Below are positions 6,786 to 14,446 of a stretch of DNA of 15,044 nucleotides, piece by piece. Both the position numbers and the translations under genes were made by a program. The stretch is from Bacteriovoracaceae bacterium (GTDB lineage: Bacteria > Bdellovibrionota > UBA1018): contig CANFHS010000027.1 in NCBI GenBank assembly GCA_947446835.1, positions 1 to 15,044 on the forward strand, read 5' to 3'. The notes below the pieces were generated by a model that saw nothing but the letters and a program-made list of their open reading frames with translations, made no database searches and was not told the DNA's origin. The stretch's first letter is position 1, and every line of letters begins with the position of its first letter.

Positions 6786-7988
6786 ATGAAAACGGTAGTT
6801 CTGGTTTATTCGGGCGGTTTGGACACCTCGGTCTGTATTCCGATGATGAAGGAATTTTACGGCTACGAGCGCGTGGTTACCGTGACGGTCGATGTGGGTC
6901 AGCCCAAGGAAGATATCGAGCAGGCCGAGGCCAAGGCCCGGATCCTGGGAACCGAACACTACACGGTCGATGCCAAGGAAGAATTCGCCCGCGACTTCTG
7001 CTTTGCCGCCATCCGCGCCAACGGCGACTACCAGGGTTACCCGATCTCGACCTCGATCGCCCGGCCCCTGATCGGCCAGAAGGCCGCCGAGATTGCCCAG
7101 AAGCTGGGCGCCAAGGACTTCGCCCACGGCTGCACCGGCAAGGGCAATGACCAGTTCCGCATCGAGTTTGCCATCCGCGCGCTGATTCCGGACGCCGTGA
7201 TCCACGCCCCCGTCCGCGAGCGCAACATGACCCGTTCCTGGGAGATCGAATACGCCCAGAAGAACAACATCCCCATCCAGGCCTCGCTCAACAAGATCTG
7301 GTCGATCGACGAGAACCTCTGGGGCCGCTCCATCGAAGGCGGAAGGCTCGAGGAGCCCGACTATGCCCCGCCGGCCGAGATCTTCAAGTGGACCGCCGAG
7401 GCCACCGAGGCCCCGGCCACCCCGAAGGAAATCGAGATCCAGTTCCGCAACGGCGTGCCCGTGGCCCTGGACGGAAAAGCCCTGAACCCCGCCGCCCTGA
7501 TCCAGGCCGCAAACCAGCTCGCCGGAGAAACCGGCGTGGGGCGCGTGGACATCATGGAAGACCGCATGCTCGGCCTGAAGGTGCGCGAGAACTACGAATG
7601 CCCGGGCGCCGTGCTGCTGCTCAAGGCACACGCCGGCCTGGAAGCGCTCGTCATGACCAAGGACGAGCTGCGCTTCAAGAAGCTCATTGACCAGGAATGG
7701 TCCAACCTGGCCTACCAGGGCCTGTGGTGGGACCCCCTCAAGGACGACCTCGAGGCGTTCATCGGCGCCACCCAGCGCCGCGTGGAAGGAACGGTCAAGC
7801 TTCGTCTCTACAAGGGATCGATGCAGATCATCGGCCGCTCCTCGCCCTGGGCGCTGTATTCCGAGGAACTGGCTTCGTTCGACTCCACGAGCTTTGACCA
7901 GCGCGACTCGACCGGCACCGTCAAGAACTTCGGGCTCCAGGCCCGCATGTACATGAAGGTCCAAGAGAAGCTCAAGGCCCAGAGATAA
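6786..7988 (+). CDS. argG: Argininosuccinate synthase
   Basis: This 400-residue enzyme, the usual bacterial length, condenses citrulline and aspartate using ATP. The ATP-pyrophosphatase loop YSGGLDTS (8-15) opens the protein. TVDVGQPKEDIEQAE (34-48), GYPISTSIARPLI (84-96) and HGCTGKGNDQFR (114-125) are family hallmarks for nucleotide, citrulline and aspartate binding. The C-terminal half carries the synthase domain used for tetramer contacts. The ATG at 6786 has AAGGA nine bases upstream. It is the first gene of the argG-argH-aminotransferase operon, divergent from argC and probably repressed by ArgR. Its stop shares one base with the argH start (TAATG). Confidence 0.97.
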   Translation: MKTVVLVYSGGLDTSVCIPMMKEFYGYERVVTVTVDVGQPKEDIEQAEAKARILGTEHYTVDAKEEFARDFCFAAIRANGDYQGYPISTSIARPLIGQKAAEIAQKLGAKDFAHGCTGKGNDQFRIEFAIRALIPDAVIHAPVRERNMTRSWEIEYAQKNNIPIQASLNKIWSIDENLWGRSIEGGRLEEPDYAPPAEIFKWTAEATEAPATPKEIEIQFRNGVPVALDGKALNPAALIQAANQLAGETGVGRVDIMEDRMLGLKVRENYECPGAVLLLKAHAGLEALVMTKDELRFKKLIDQEWSNLAYQGLWWDPLKDDLEAFIGATQRRVEGTVKLRLYKGSMQIIGRSSPWALYSEELASFDSTSFDQRDSTGTVKNFGLQARMYMKVQEKLKAQR

Positions 7989-9376
7989 TGGCCAAGCTCT
8001 GGGGCGGCAGATTCGAAGGTGGAACCCACGCCGACGTGGAGGCTTTCACCTCCTCGCTGGCCATCGATTCGCGGCTGGCCCAGGCAGACCTCAAAGGCTG
8101 CCTGGCCCACGCCCGCATGCTGGGGCGCCAGGGCATCCTTTCGGACGCCGAGTGCCAGCAGATCGTGAAGGGCCTCGAGGCCATTGCCTCGGGGCTTGAG
8201 GCCGGAAACCTCGGGATCCCCCCGGATGCGGAGGACGTGCACACCGCCATTGAGCTGCTCCTCACCGAGCAGGCGGGAGTCGTGGCAGGAAAGCTCCACA
8301 CCGCACGTTCGCGCAACGACCAGGTCGCCACGGCCTGCCGCCTCTACCTGAGGGGCGAAGTCGATGCGCTGCGGGAGGAAATCCGGGCACTGCAGGCCCG
8401 GTACCTGGAGATCGCCGAAGGAAACCTCCACACGGTGCTTCCGGGCCTCACCCACCTGCAGCACGCCCAACCGGTGAGCTTGGCTCACCACCTGATGGCG
8501 TACTTCTGGATGCTGGAGCGCGACCACGCCCGGCTGACCGACCTGCGCGTGCGCGTGAACCAGCTTCCCCTGGGCTCGGGCGCCCTGGCGGGCACCACGC
8601 TCCCCATCGAACGCGAGGGCGTGGCCAAGGAGCTGGGCTTCGAAGGGCTCTGCGAGAACTCGCTGGACGCCGTCTCGGATCGCGATTTCGTGGTCGAGTT
8701 CCTGTCGGCGGCGGCCCTGATCGGCACCCACCTGTCGCGCTTCGCGGAGGAGCTGATCCTGTGGAGCATGCCGGAGTTCGGCTTCATCGAGCTGGCCGAC
8801 GACGTGACCACCGGCTCAAGCCTGATGCCCCAGAAGAAGAACCCCGACGTGGCCGAGCTGATCCGCGGCCGCACCGGCCGACTCACCGGCGCCCTGACCG
8901 GAGCACTGGTCATGCTGAAGGCCCTGCCGCTCAGCTACAACCGCGACCTCCAGGAAGACAAACAGCACCTCTTCGAGGGCCTGGACACGGTCCGCGGCGC
9001 AGTGAGGCTGACGCTGCTCATGCTCCAGAAGGCAACTTTCCGCCCCGACCGCATGGAACGGGCCTGCCAGGGCGATTATTCCAACACCACGGATCTTGCC
9101 GATTACCTGGTGCGGAAGGGGGTGCCCTTCCGCCAGACCCACGAAATAGCGGGCAAGGCGGTGAGGCTGGCCATCCAGAAGAAGGTGGCGCTCGAAGCTC
9201 TTTCGCTCGACGAGCTCCGTGGGTTACACCCGGGTTTCGACACTGACGTGTTCGACAGCATCCAGACCCGCGCCGTGATGGAAGCCCGCAATTCGCGCGG
9301 GGGAACCGGATCCCGCGCGGTGGCTGAGCAGATCGACCGCGCCAGAAAGACCCTCCGGGGGGAAGGCCTGAAATGA
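7988..9376 (+). CDS. argH: Argininosuccinate lyase
   Basis: This 462-residue lyase releases arginine and fumarate from argininosuccinate, the last step of the pathway. It begins KLWGGRFEGG as in most ArgH proteins. HTARSRNDQVAT (104-115), LTHLQHAQPVSLAHH (154-168) with the catalytic His, and the fumarase/aspartase-superfamily signature GSSLMPQKKNPD (276-287) with the catalytic Ser in a mobile loop are all present. Length and motif spacing are normal. The start overlaps the argG stop by one base and its own stop overlaps the next start in ATGA, so the three genes should be translated as a coupled unit. Confidence 0.97.
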   Translation: MAKLWGGRFEGGTHADVEAFTSSLAIDSRLAQADLKGCLAHARMLGRQGILSDAECQQIVKGLEAIASGLEAGNLGIPPDAEDVHTAIELLLTEQAGVVAGKLHTARSRNDQVATACRLYLRGEVDALREEIRALQARYLEIAEGNLHTVLPGLTHLQHAQPVSLAHHLMAYFWMLERDHARLTDLRVRVNQLPLGSGALAGTTLPIEREGVAKELGFEGLCENSLDAVSDRDFVVEFLSAAALIGTHLSRFAEELILWSMPEFGFIELADDVTTGSSLMPQKKNPDVAELIRGRTGRLTGALTGALVMLKALPLSYNRDLQEDKQHLFEGLDTVRGAVRLTLLMLQKATFRPDRMERACQGDYSNTTDLADYLVRKGVPFRQTHEIAGKAVRLAIQKKVALEALSLDELRGLHPGFDTDVFDSIQTRAVMEARNSRGGTGSRAVAEQIDRARKTLRGEGLK

Positions 9377-10605
9377 GCGAGAAGATTTCGTCCCAAAAAG
9401 CGATGGAGCTGGAAAAGAAGCACGGCTCCTTCAACTACGCTCCGCTTCCGGTGGTCCTGGCCAAGGGCCAGGGCGTGTACCTCTGGGACTGCGAGGGCAA
9501 ACGTTACCTGGATTTCCTTTCCGGCTATTCGGCCGTGAGCCAGGGACATTGCCACCCCCGGATCACCAAGGCGCTCCAGGAGCAGGCCGAGACCCTGACC
9601 CTCGTCTCCCGCGCCCTCTACAGTGACCAGCTCGGGCCGTTCGCCGAATACGCGACCCGGCTCTTTGGCTACGAGCGCATCCTCACGATGAACACGGGAG
9701 CCGACGCGTTCGAGACCGCCTCCAAGCTGGTGCGCAAGTGGGGCTACGAGAAGAAGGGCATTCCCGCAGGCCAGGCCAAGATCGTGGTCTGCAATGACAA
9801 CTTCCACGGCCGCACGATGGGTGCCGTTTCGGCCTCCTCGAACACCGCCCACCATGGTTTCTTTGCGCCCATCCTGGATGGCTTCGTGCGCATTCCCTAC
9901 AACGACCTGGCGTCGCTCGAATCGGCCCTCCAGGATCCGACCGTGGCGGCCTTCGTGGTCGAGCCCATCCAGGGCGAGGCCGGCATCATCGTGCCGGCCG
10001 AAGGCTACCTGAAGAGGGCGGCCGAGCTTTGCAAGGCCAAGGGCGTGCTCCTCGTGGCCGACGAAGTGCAGGCCGGGATCAGCCGCACCGGAAAACTACT
10101 GGCCTCGCACCATGAGGGCGTCCGTCCGGACGTGGTCATCCTGGGCAAGGCGCTTTCGGGTGGAACGCTGCCGGTATCCGCGGTTCTCGCGGACGATGCG
10201 ATCCTGTCATGCCTCCAGCCCGGCGATCACGGCTCCACCTTCGGTGGTAGCCCGCTGGCCTGCCGGGTGGCCAAGGCCGCCCTCGAGGTCGTGGTCGAGG
10301 AGAAGCTTGCCGAGAACGCCCAGAAGATGGGCCAGATTTTCCGCTCCTTGGTCAGGGACTTCGGCTCGAAGCTCATCACCGACGTGCGCGGAATGGGACT
10401 TCTGAACGCCGTCGCGTTCGCCTTCACCGACAACGACCAGGCCAACCAGTTCTGCCTGGACCTGAAGGAACGCGGGCTGATCGCCAAGCCCACCCGGCCC
10501 ACCGTCATCCGCTTCTGCCCAGCCCTGGTCATCACCGAAGCCCAGATGCGCGAGGCAGTCGGGATCCTGCAGGACACCGTGCGGAGCTGGGAAAAGAAAT
10601 GCTGA
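9373..10605 (+). CDS. rocD: Ornithine aminotransferase-type PLP enzyme in the argD position
   Basis: This 410-residue class III aminotransferase resembles ornithine--oxo-acid transaminase more than acetylornithine aminotransferase. OAT-like stretches are LDFLSGYSAVSQGHCHP (46-62), MNTGADAFETASKLVRKWGY (106-125) and GDHGSTFGGSPLACR. With a constant offset of 33 from human OAT, the ornithine-pocket residues Tyr55, Tyr85 and Arg180 correspond to Tyr22, Tyr52 and Arg147. Glu202, Asp230 and the PLP Lys259 also align. ArgD enzymes usually have a non-aromatic residue in place of Tyr52. OAT interconverts ornithine and glutamate-5-semialdehyde. Its place after argH under ArgR control argues for a biosynthetic role, either acting as ArgD or making ornithine directly. 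It starts within the argH stop (ATGA); a terminator begins in its own stop codon. Confidence 0.88.
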   Translation: MSEKISSQKAMELEKKHGSFNYAPLPVVLAKGQGVYLWDCEGKRYLDFLSGYSAVSQGHCHPRITKALQEQAETLTLVSRALYSDQLGPFAEYATRLFGYERILTMNTGADAFETASKLVRKWGYEKKGIPAGQAKIVVCNDNFHGRTMGAVSASSNTAHHGFFAPILDGFVRIPYNDLASLESALQDPTVAAFVVEPIQGEAGIIVPAEGYLKRAAELCKAKGVLLVADEVQAGISRTGKLLASHHEGVRPDVVILGKALSGGTLPVSAVLADDAILSCLQPGDHGSTFGGSPLACRVAKAALEVVVEEKLAENAQKMGQIFRSLVRDFGSKLITDVRGMGLLNAVAFAFTDNDQANQFCLDLKERGLIAKPTRPTVIRFCPALVITEAQMREAVGILQDTVRSWEKKC

Positions 10606-10649
10606 AGGCCCGCCGGAACCAGCGGGTTCCAGGCGGGCCTTCTTTTTTT
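10604..10649 (+). terminator. Intrinsic terminator of the argGH-aminotransferase operon
   Basis: A strong hairpin pairs GAAGGCCCGCC (10604-10614) with GGCGGGCCTTC (10632-10642). It continues inward as GGAACC/GGTTCC with a single-base bulge and a four-base loop, and is followed by seven T residues. It begins within the TGA stop codon. Read leftward it is followed by a broken T-rich stretch, so it may also stop ftsZ transcripts. Confidence 0.9.
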
Positions 10650-10654
10650 CCCCT

Positions 10655-10675
10655 CTGACCCCGGTCGGGGGTCAG
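10655..10675 (-). other. Hairpin just downstream of ftsZ
   Basis: CTGACCCC (10655-10662) and GGGGTCAG (10668-10675) form a perfect 8-bp stem with a five-base loop, eight bases beyond the ftsZ stop. There is no U-tract on the ftsZ side, so it is more likely a 3' end stabiliser or part of a composite terminator with the hairpin at 10604-10642 than a terminator alone. Confidence 0.4.
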
Positions 10676-10682
10676 CCCAAGG

Positions 10683-12140
10683 TCAGATCTCGCGTTCCTG
10701 CTGGCGGCGCAGGTAGGCGGGAACGTCGTACTCGTCGTCGGTCAGGTTCGTGATGCCGAGGCGCTGCGCGATGGCGCGGGCCCGGGCCAGCTCACTGGCT
10801 TCCGAAGGAGCCATGATGTTGGCGGCAGCCGTCACGGCAGGAGCTTCTTCGAGGTCGAAGCTGCGGGTGGACTCCTCGACGCGCGAAGCCGGCATGACCG
10901 GAGCCGCGGGAGCCGCTTCCATGACCGCTTCGGCCGAAGCCTGCTGCTGCATCATCGCCGCGACCTTGCCCCGGACGAGGCTGGCGGCAGCGGCCAGCAT
11001 CTCGGGAGTCGGTGCCGGCGGAACCGCGGCCGGAGCCTGGGCCACAGCCTGCGCCACGACCTGAGTCTGGGCCATCACGGGAGCCGCGGGAGCCTGGGCC
11101 ACGACCGGGGCAAGAGCTGCCACGGTGTTGACCACGAGCGGAGCCTGCTGCTGGACCGCCTGGGCAGCCTGGGCCACGGCAACCGCGCCACCCAGACCGG
11201 TGGCGATGACGGTGACCTTGACCTGGTCCTTGAGCGACTCGTCGATGACCGTACCGAAGATGATCTCGGCGTCCTCGTGGGCCGCTTCCATGATCAGGGT
11301 CGTGGCCTCGTTGACCTCGTGGATCTTCATGTCCGATCCGCCCGAGATGTTGATGATGATGCCGGTAGCGCCGTTGATCGACACGTCCTCGAGCAGGGGG
11401 CTCGAGATGGCCGAGGTGGCCGCCTCGACCGCGCGATGCTCGCCGCTGCCGTAGCCGATGCCCATGAGGGCCAGGCCCTTGCTCGACATGATGGTGCGGA
11501 CGTCGGCGAAGTCGGCGTTGATCAGGCCGGTGTTGTTGATCAGGTCCGAGATGCCCTGGACGGCGTTCAGCAGGACTTCGTCAGCCTTCTTGAAGGCGTC
11601 CATCATCGAGAGCGAGGCGCCCGAGATGGCCAGCAGCCGCTGGTTCGGGATGGTGATGAGCGAGTCGACGTTCTCGCGCAGGTGGCCCATGCCCGATTCC
11701 GCGTGCTTCATGCGCTTGCGGCCTTCGAACATGAAGGGCTTGGTGACCACGCCCACGGTCAGGGCGCCCACTTCCTTGGCGATCTTGGCGAACACCGGGG
11801 CGGCACCGGTACCGGTCCCGCCGCCCATGCCGGCGGTGATGAACACCATGTCGGCGCCCGAGAGGATCTCGGAGATCTTGGCGTAGTCCTCGAGAGCGGC
11901 CTTGCGGCCGATTTCGGGGTTGGCACCGGCGCCCAGGCCCTTGGTCAGCTCCTGACCGATGGCCACCTTGGTGCCGGCGAGCGAGGCGTCGAGCGCCTGC
12001 TTGTCGGTGTTGGCGGTGATGAACTCAACCCCCGAAAGACCCATGCGGATCATGGTGTTGACCGCGTTGCAGCCCGAGCCGCCCACGCCGACCACCTTGA
12101 TTTTCGCACCCTGTGACACCAACTGCTCAATTTCGAACAT
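10683..12140 (-). CDS. ftsZ: Cell division protein FtsZ
   Basis: This 485-residue tubulin-like GTPase forms the division ring. The GTPase domain (about 1-318) shows KVVGVGGSGCNAVNTMI (15-31), the tubulin signature GGGTGTG (107-113) and the T7 catalytic loop NADFAD (208-213). Residues about 319-469 are a long Ala/Val/Gln/Pro-rich linker with a probable helix at 379-410. The C-terminal peptide DVPAYLRRQ (472-480), which binds FtsA and other partners, is followed by QEREI. The linker, about 150 residues, is roughly three times the E. coli length. The ATG at 12140 gives the normal MFEIEQ-type N-terminus and has AAAAGGA about ten bases upstream. The gene is last of ftsQAZ, 104 bases after ftsA. 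Confidence 0.97.
   Translation of the reverse strand: MFEIEQLVSQGAKIKVVGVGGSGCNAVNTMIRMGLSGVEFITANTDKQALDASLAGTKVAIGQELTKGLGAGANPEIGRKAALEDYAKISEILSGADMVFITAGMGGGTGTGAAPVFAKIAKEVGALTVGVVTKPFMFEGRKRMKHAESGMGHLRENVDSLITIPNQRLLAISGASLSMMDAFKKADEVLLNAVQGISDLINNTGLINADFADVRTIMSSKGLALMGIGYGSGEHRAVEAATSAISSPLLEDVSINGATGIIINISGGSDMKIHEVNEATTLIMEAAHEDAEIIFGTVIDESLKDQVKVTVIATGLGGAVAVAQAAQAVQQQAPLVVNTVAALAPVVAQAPAAPVMAQTQVVAQAVAQAPAAVPPAPTPEMLAAAASLVRGKVAAMMQQQASAEAVMEAAPAAPVMPASRVEESTRSFDLEEAPAVTAAANIMAPSEASELARARAIAQRLGITNLTDDEYDVPAYLRRQQEREI
10900..11094 (-). repeat. Repeated APAAPVM segment in the FtsZ linker
   Basis: The identical 15-base string GGAGCCGCGGGAGCC occurs at 10900-10914 and 11080-11094. 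On the coding strand both copies encode APAAP within APAAPVM (FtsZ residues about 350-356 and 410-416). The linker also repeats VAQA several times. This may reflect slippage growth or low-complexity bias. Confidence 0.5.
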
Positions 12141-12205
12141 GTGAAGAATTTCCTTTTCTTCCTCTGGGCGCCCCGTTTCCGGGAGTTCGCCCTGTTGCTG
12201 ATTTT

Positions 12206-12228
12206 GCGTCCCGGTCTCCCGGGGACGC
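12206..12228 (-). other. Stable hairpin in the ftsA-ftsZ intergenic leader
   Basis: On the ftsZ mRNA strand GCGTCCCCGG and CCGGGACGC pair with one bulged C around a GAGA tetraloop, a stable GNRA-type loop. It lies 66-88 bases before the ftsZ start and is followed by AAAA rather than a U-tract. It is therefore probably an mRNA processing or stability element, not a terminator. Confidence 0.45.
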
Positions 12229-12244
12229 TCCCCACCTGAAACCC

Positions 12245-13492
12245 TTAGAACAGGTCCTTGATCCAACCCTTCATGGAGCCGCGGACCTTGTCGTAGATGT
12301 TGTTCTCGCGGATCATGAACTTGGACTTCTTCGAAGGACGGATCGAGTTGCGCGCGCCGTACTTCAGCAGGCCAACGGCCGTCGCGAATTTGGGCGAATT
12401 GACCACGTCGCGCAGGCCGCCGATCGAATGCGGAAGGCCACGCTTGACGGGCATCTCGAACACGAACTCGGCCAGCTCGGGCATGCCTTCCAGGAGCGTG
12501 GTTCCGCCGGTGATGACCACCCCGGCCGAAAGCAGGTCCTGGAAGCCGGATTTCTGGATCTCGCGCAGGATGAGCGAGAACATCTCCTCGACCCGGGGCT
12601 CGATGATTTCCGACAGAAGCCGGCGCGACAGGACGCGGGACTTGCGGCCACCCACACCGGTCACTTCGATGGTCTCGTCCGGCTTGACCAGCGAAGCCAG
12701 CGCGCAGCCGTAGCGGATCTTGATCTTCTCGGCCTCGTGCTGGGGCGTCCTGAGCCCCACGGCAATGTCGTTGGTGATGTGGTTGCCGCCCAGGGCGAGC
12801 ACGCTGGTGTGGACCAGGGCGCCGTCCTTGAAGATGGCGATGTCGGAGGTGCCGCCGCCGATGTCGACGATGGCCACGCCGAGGTCCTTCTCATCCTGGG
12901 TGAGGACCGCCTCGGCCGAGGCGATGGGCTCCAGGCAGATCTCGGCCACGTTCAGTCCGGCCTTGTTGGCGCACTTGATGATGTTCTGCGCCGAGGAGAC
13001 CGCGCCGGTCACGATATGCACCTTGGACTCCAGGCGCACCCCGCTCATGCCGATCGGATCGCGGATGCCGTCCTGCGAGTCGACGATGTATTCCTGCGGA
13101 ATGATATGGATGACCTCGCGGTCCAGCGGAATGGCGACCGCCTTGGCCGCGTCGATCACGCGCTGCACGTCGCTCTCGGAAATTTCCTTGTCCTTGATGG
13201 CCACGATGCCGGTCGAGTTGAACGACTTGATATGGCCGCCGGCGATGCCGGTATAGACGTTCGAGATCTCGACGCCCGCCATGAGCTCGGCCTCTTCGAT
13301 GGCCTTGCTGATGCTCTCGACGGTGGTGTCAATATTCACGACGCAACCTTTGCGGAGGCCCGTGGAGGTCGCGGTGCCGATGCCGACAATGTCGATGACC
13401 GGATTCGAACCGCTTTCCACAACCTCGCCCACCACGCAGCAGATCTTGGTGGTGCCGATGTCTAAGCCGACGATGAAGTCCTTTTTGGACAT
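12245..13492 (-). CDS. ftsA: Cell division protein FtsA
   Basis: This 415-residue actin-like ATPase tethers FtsZ to the inner membrane and recruits later division proteins. The first phosphate loop is VGLDIGTTKICCVVGEV (8-24), the second is VDIGGGTSDIAIF (209-221), and the adenosine loop is GVVITGGTTLLEGMPELA (324-341). The FtsA-specific 1C subdomain lies between about 85 and 165. The end, NIYDKVRGSMKGWIKDLF (398-415), is the conserved amphipathic membrane-targeting helix, so the protein is complete. The ATG at 13492 gives the standard N-terminus and is preceded by a seven-G tract. It lies 49 bases after ftsQ and is followed by ftsZ. Confidence 0.97.
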   Translation of the reverse strand: MSKKDFIVGLDIGTTKICCVVGEVVESGSNPVIDIVGIGTATSTGLRKGCVVNIDTTVESISKAIEEAELMAGVEISNVYTGIAGGHIKSFNSTGIVAIKDKEISESDVQRVIDAAKAVAIPLDREVIHIIPQEYIVDSQDGIRDPIGMSGVRLESKVHIVTGAVSSAQNIIKCANKAGLNVAEICLEPIASAEAVLTQDEKDLGVAIVDIGGGTSDIAIFKDGALVHTSVLALGGNHITNDIAVGLRTPQHEAEKIKIRYGCALASLVKPDETIEVTGVGGRKSRVLSRRLLSEIIEPRVEEMFSLILREIQKSGFQDLLSAGVVITGGTTLLEGMPELAEFVFEMPVKRGLPHSIGGLRDVVNSPKFATAVGLLKYGARNSIRPSKKSKFMIRENNIYDKVRGSMKGWIKDLF

Positions 13493-13500
13493 GCTGCAAT

Positions 13501-13507
13501 CCCCCCC
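13501..13507 (-). promoter_or_regulatory. Seven-G tract serving as the ftsA ribosome binding site
   Basis: The mRNA reads GGGGGGGATTGCAGC before the ftsA ATG. The G run is the only Shine-Dalgarno candidate. Homopolymer G tracts of this size can slip, which would alter spacing. A short hairpin (GGCAA/TTGCC, 13517-13529) lies just upstream. Confidence 0.5.
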
Positions 13508-13541
13508 ATGGGATCGGGCAAAAATTGCCGTCTAAGGGATT

Positions 13542-14348
13542 CTAAGAACCGCGAGTGACCCTGACAACTATTTTCTTTCCGGCGTCTGCCCAGATCTGGC
13601 GCGCCGCGATCCCGTTGCCCGAAAGGTAGCGGAACACGGACTGCAGCCGATCCAGCTGACCATCCAGCTCAGGGTCAACTTCTTGACCCAGCTCCACGAG
13701 CGCGCGACCCCGCCCCAGGGCAGCTCCCTTGGCCGTGGCCGGAAGCGGGTAGGTCACCCAGGCCCGGTAACCCCGTTCGCCCTCGAACTCGAGCGACGAC
13801 ACCTGCGAAATGCGCCCCAAACGCGACTTTTCCCACTTTTCCAGGAGCTGGAGCGCTTCCCCGATCTTGTCCTGCTGGCGCGAAGCCAGGCCCGACACCA
13901 GGGGAAGATCGGGCTGGCGCGACAGGCTCACCTGGCCGAAGACCTGACCATCCTTGTCGATGTAGGCCAGCCTCCCATGCTCGGCCTGCAGCAGGGCGCG
14001 AGGCTCACGGAAAACCACCGACACTGTCAGCGTCTGGGGAAAGCGCTTTTGCAACGTCACGCCACGGATCCAGGGATGCGCGAGCACCCGCTTCTCGATG
14101 GGCGAAAGGTCGATGAGGAACAGGTTCCACTTCCCCAGCGGCAGATCCACCAGGTCCGTGATGGCCTGGGCGTCAATGGGAGCGGAGTCGGGCAGGTCGG
14201 CCACCTCGACCACTCGCAACACGAAGAGCGACGAGTGCACCGCGAACCAGATGCCCAGCGCTACACCGAGCAGCGACAACGCTGACGCGGTGATCACAAA
14301 AAAATTGCGCCATTCAAAGGCGCCATCCCTTCCTTGGAGTCGTGCCAT
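13542..14348 (-). CDS. ftsQ: Cell division protein FtsQ
   Basis: This 268-residue bitopic inner-membrane protein links early and late divisome parts. It has a short cytoplasmic start (MARLQGRDGAFEWRN), a single membrane segment at about 16-37 (FFVITASALSLLGVALGIWF), a POTRA domain at about 42-115, including KRVLAHPWIRGVTLQKRFPQ (86-105), and the FtsQ beta domain to about 250. REPRALL (114-120) marks the usual POTRA-to-beta boundary. The ATG at 14348 gives the right topology; in-frame sequence upstream has no ATG, GTG or TTG close by and no family similarity. It lacks a Shine-Dalgarno sequence, while a TGC-TAACAT element sits 11 bases upstream. Mur and ddl genes, often found before ftsQ, are absent here. 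Confidence 0.92.
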   Translation of the reverse strand: MARLQGRDGAFEWRNFFVITASALSLLGVALGIWFAVHSSLFVLRVVEVADLPDSAPIDAQAITDLVDLPLGKWNLFLIDLSPIEKRVLAHPWIRGVTLQKRFPQTLTVSVVFREPRALLQAEHGRLAYIDKDGQVFGQVSLSRQPDLPLVSGLASRQQDKIGEALQLLEKWEKSRLGRISQVSSLEFEGERGYRAWVTYPLPATAKGAALGRGRALVELGQEVDPELDGQLDRLQSVFRYLSGNGIAARQIWADAGKKIVVRVTRGS

Positions 14349-14358
14349 CTGACTGCCG

Positions 14359-14387
14359 ATGTTAGCACCCCCGATCGTGGATCGGAA
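14359..14387 (-). promoter_or_regulatory. Candidate ftsQ promoter giving a near-leaderless mRNA
   Basis: On the minus strand TGC-TAACAT (extended -10, hexamer 14364-14359) follows a weak TTCCGA -35 (14387-14382) by 17 bases. Transcription would begin near 14352, only a few bases before the ATG at 14348. Confidence 0.4.
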
Positions 14388-14418
14388 AATATTGCCGAGC
14401 CGGCCGGCCAACAGGCTG

Positions 14419-14446
14419 GTGACTCCGGGGCCCCCTCTGCTAGATT
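14419..14446 (+). promoter_or_regulatory. Candidate promoter of the M16 peptidase gene, leaderless
   Basis: GTGACT (14419-14424) and TAGATT (14441-14446) are 16 bases apart; TAGATT is preceded by TGC, an extended -10. Seven bases separate the -10 from the ATG at 14454, so the predicted transcript begins at or next to the start codon. Confidence 0.45.

Noticed and set aside
6699..7964. A 421-codon minus-strand open frame opposite argG
   Set aside because: It is a mirror of argG codons, with no recognisable motif; its end crosses the arginine control region.
6786..10605. Arginine genes as a horizontally acquired island
   Set aside because: GC level and codon style look the same as in the neighbouring fts genes, and no mobile-element, tRNA or repeat boundary is present.
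12113..13465. A 450-codon open frame opposite ftsA
   Set aside because: It is antisense to the intact ftsA gene, with the same shadow composition and no family motif.
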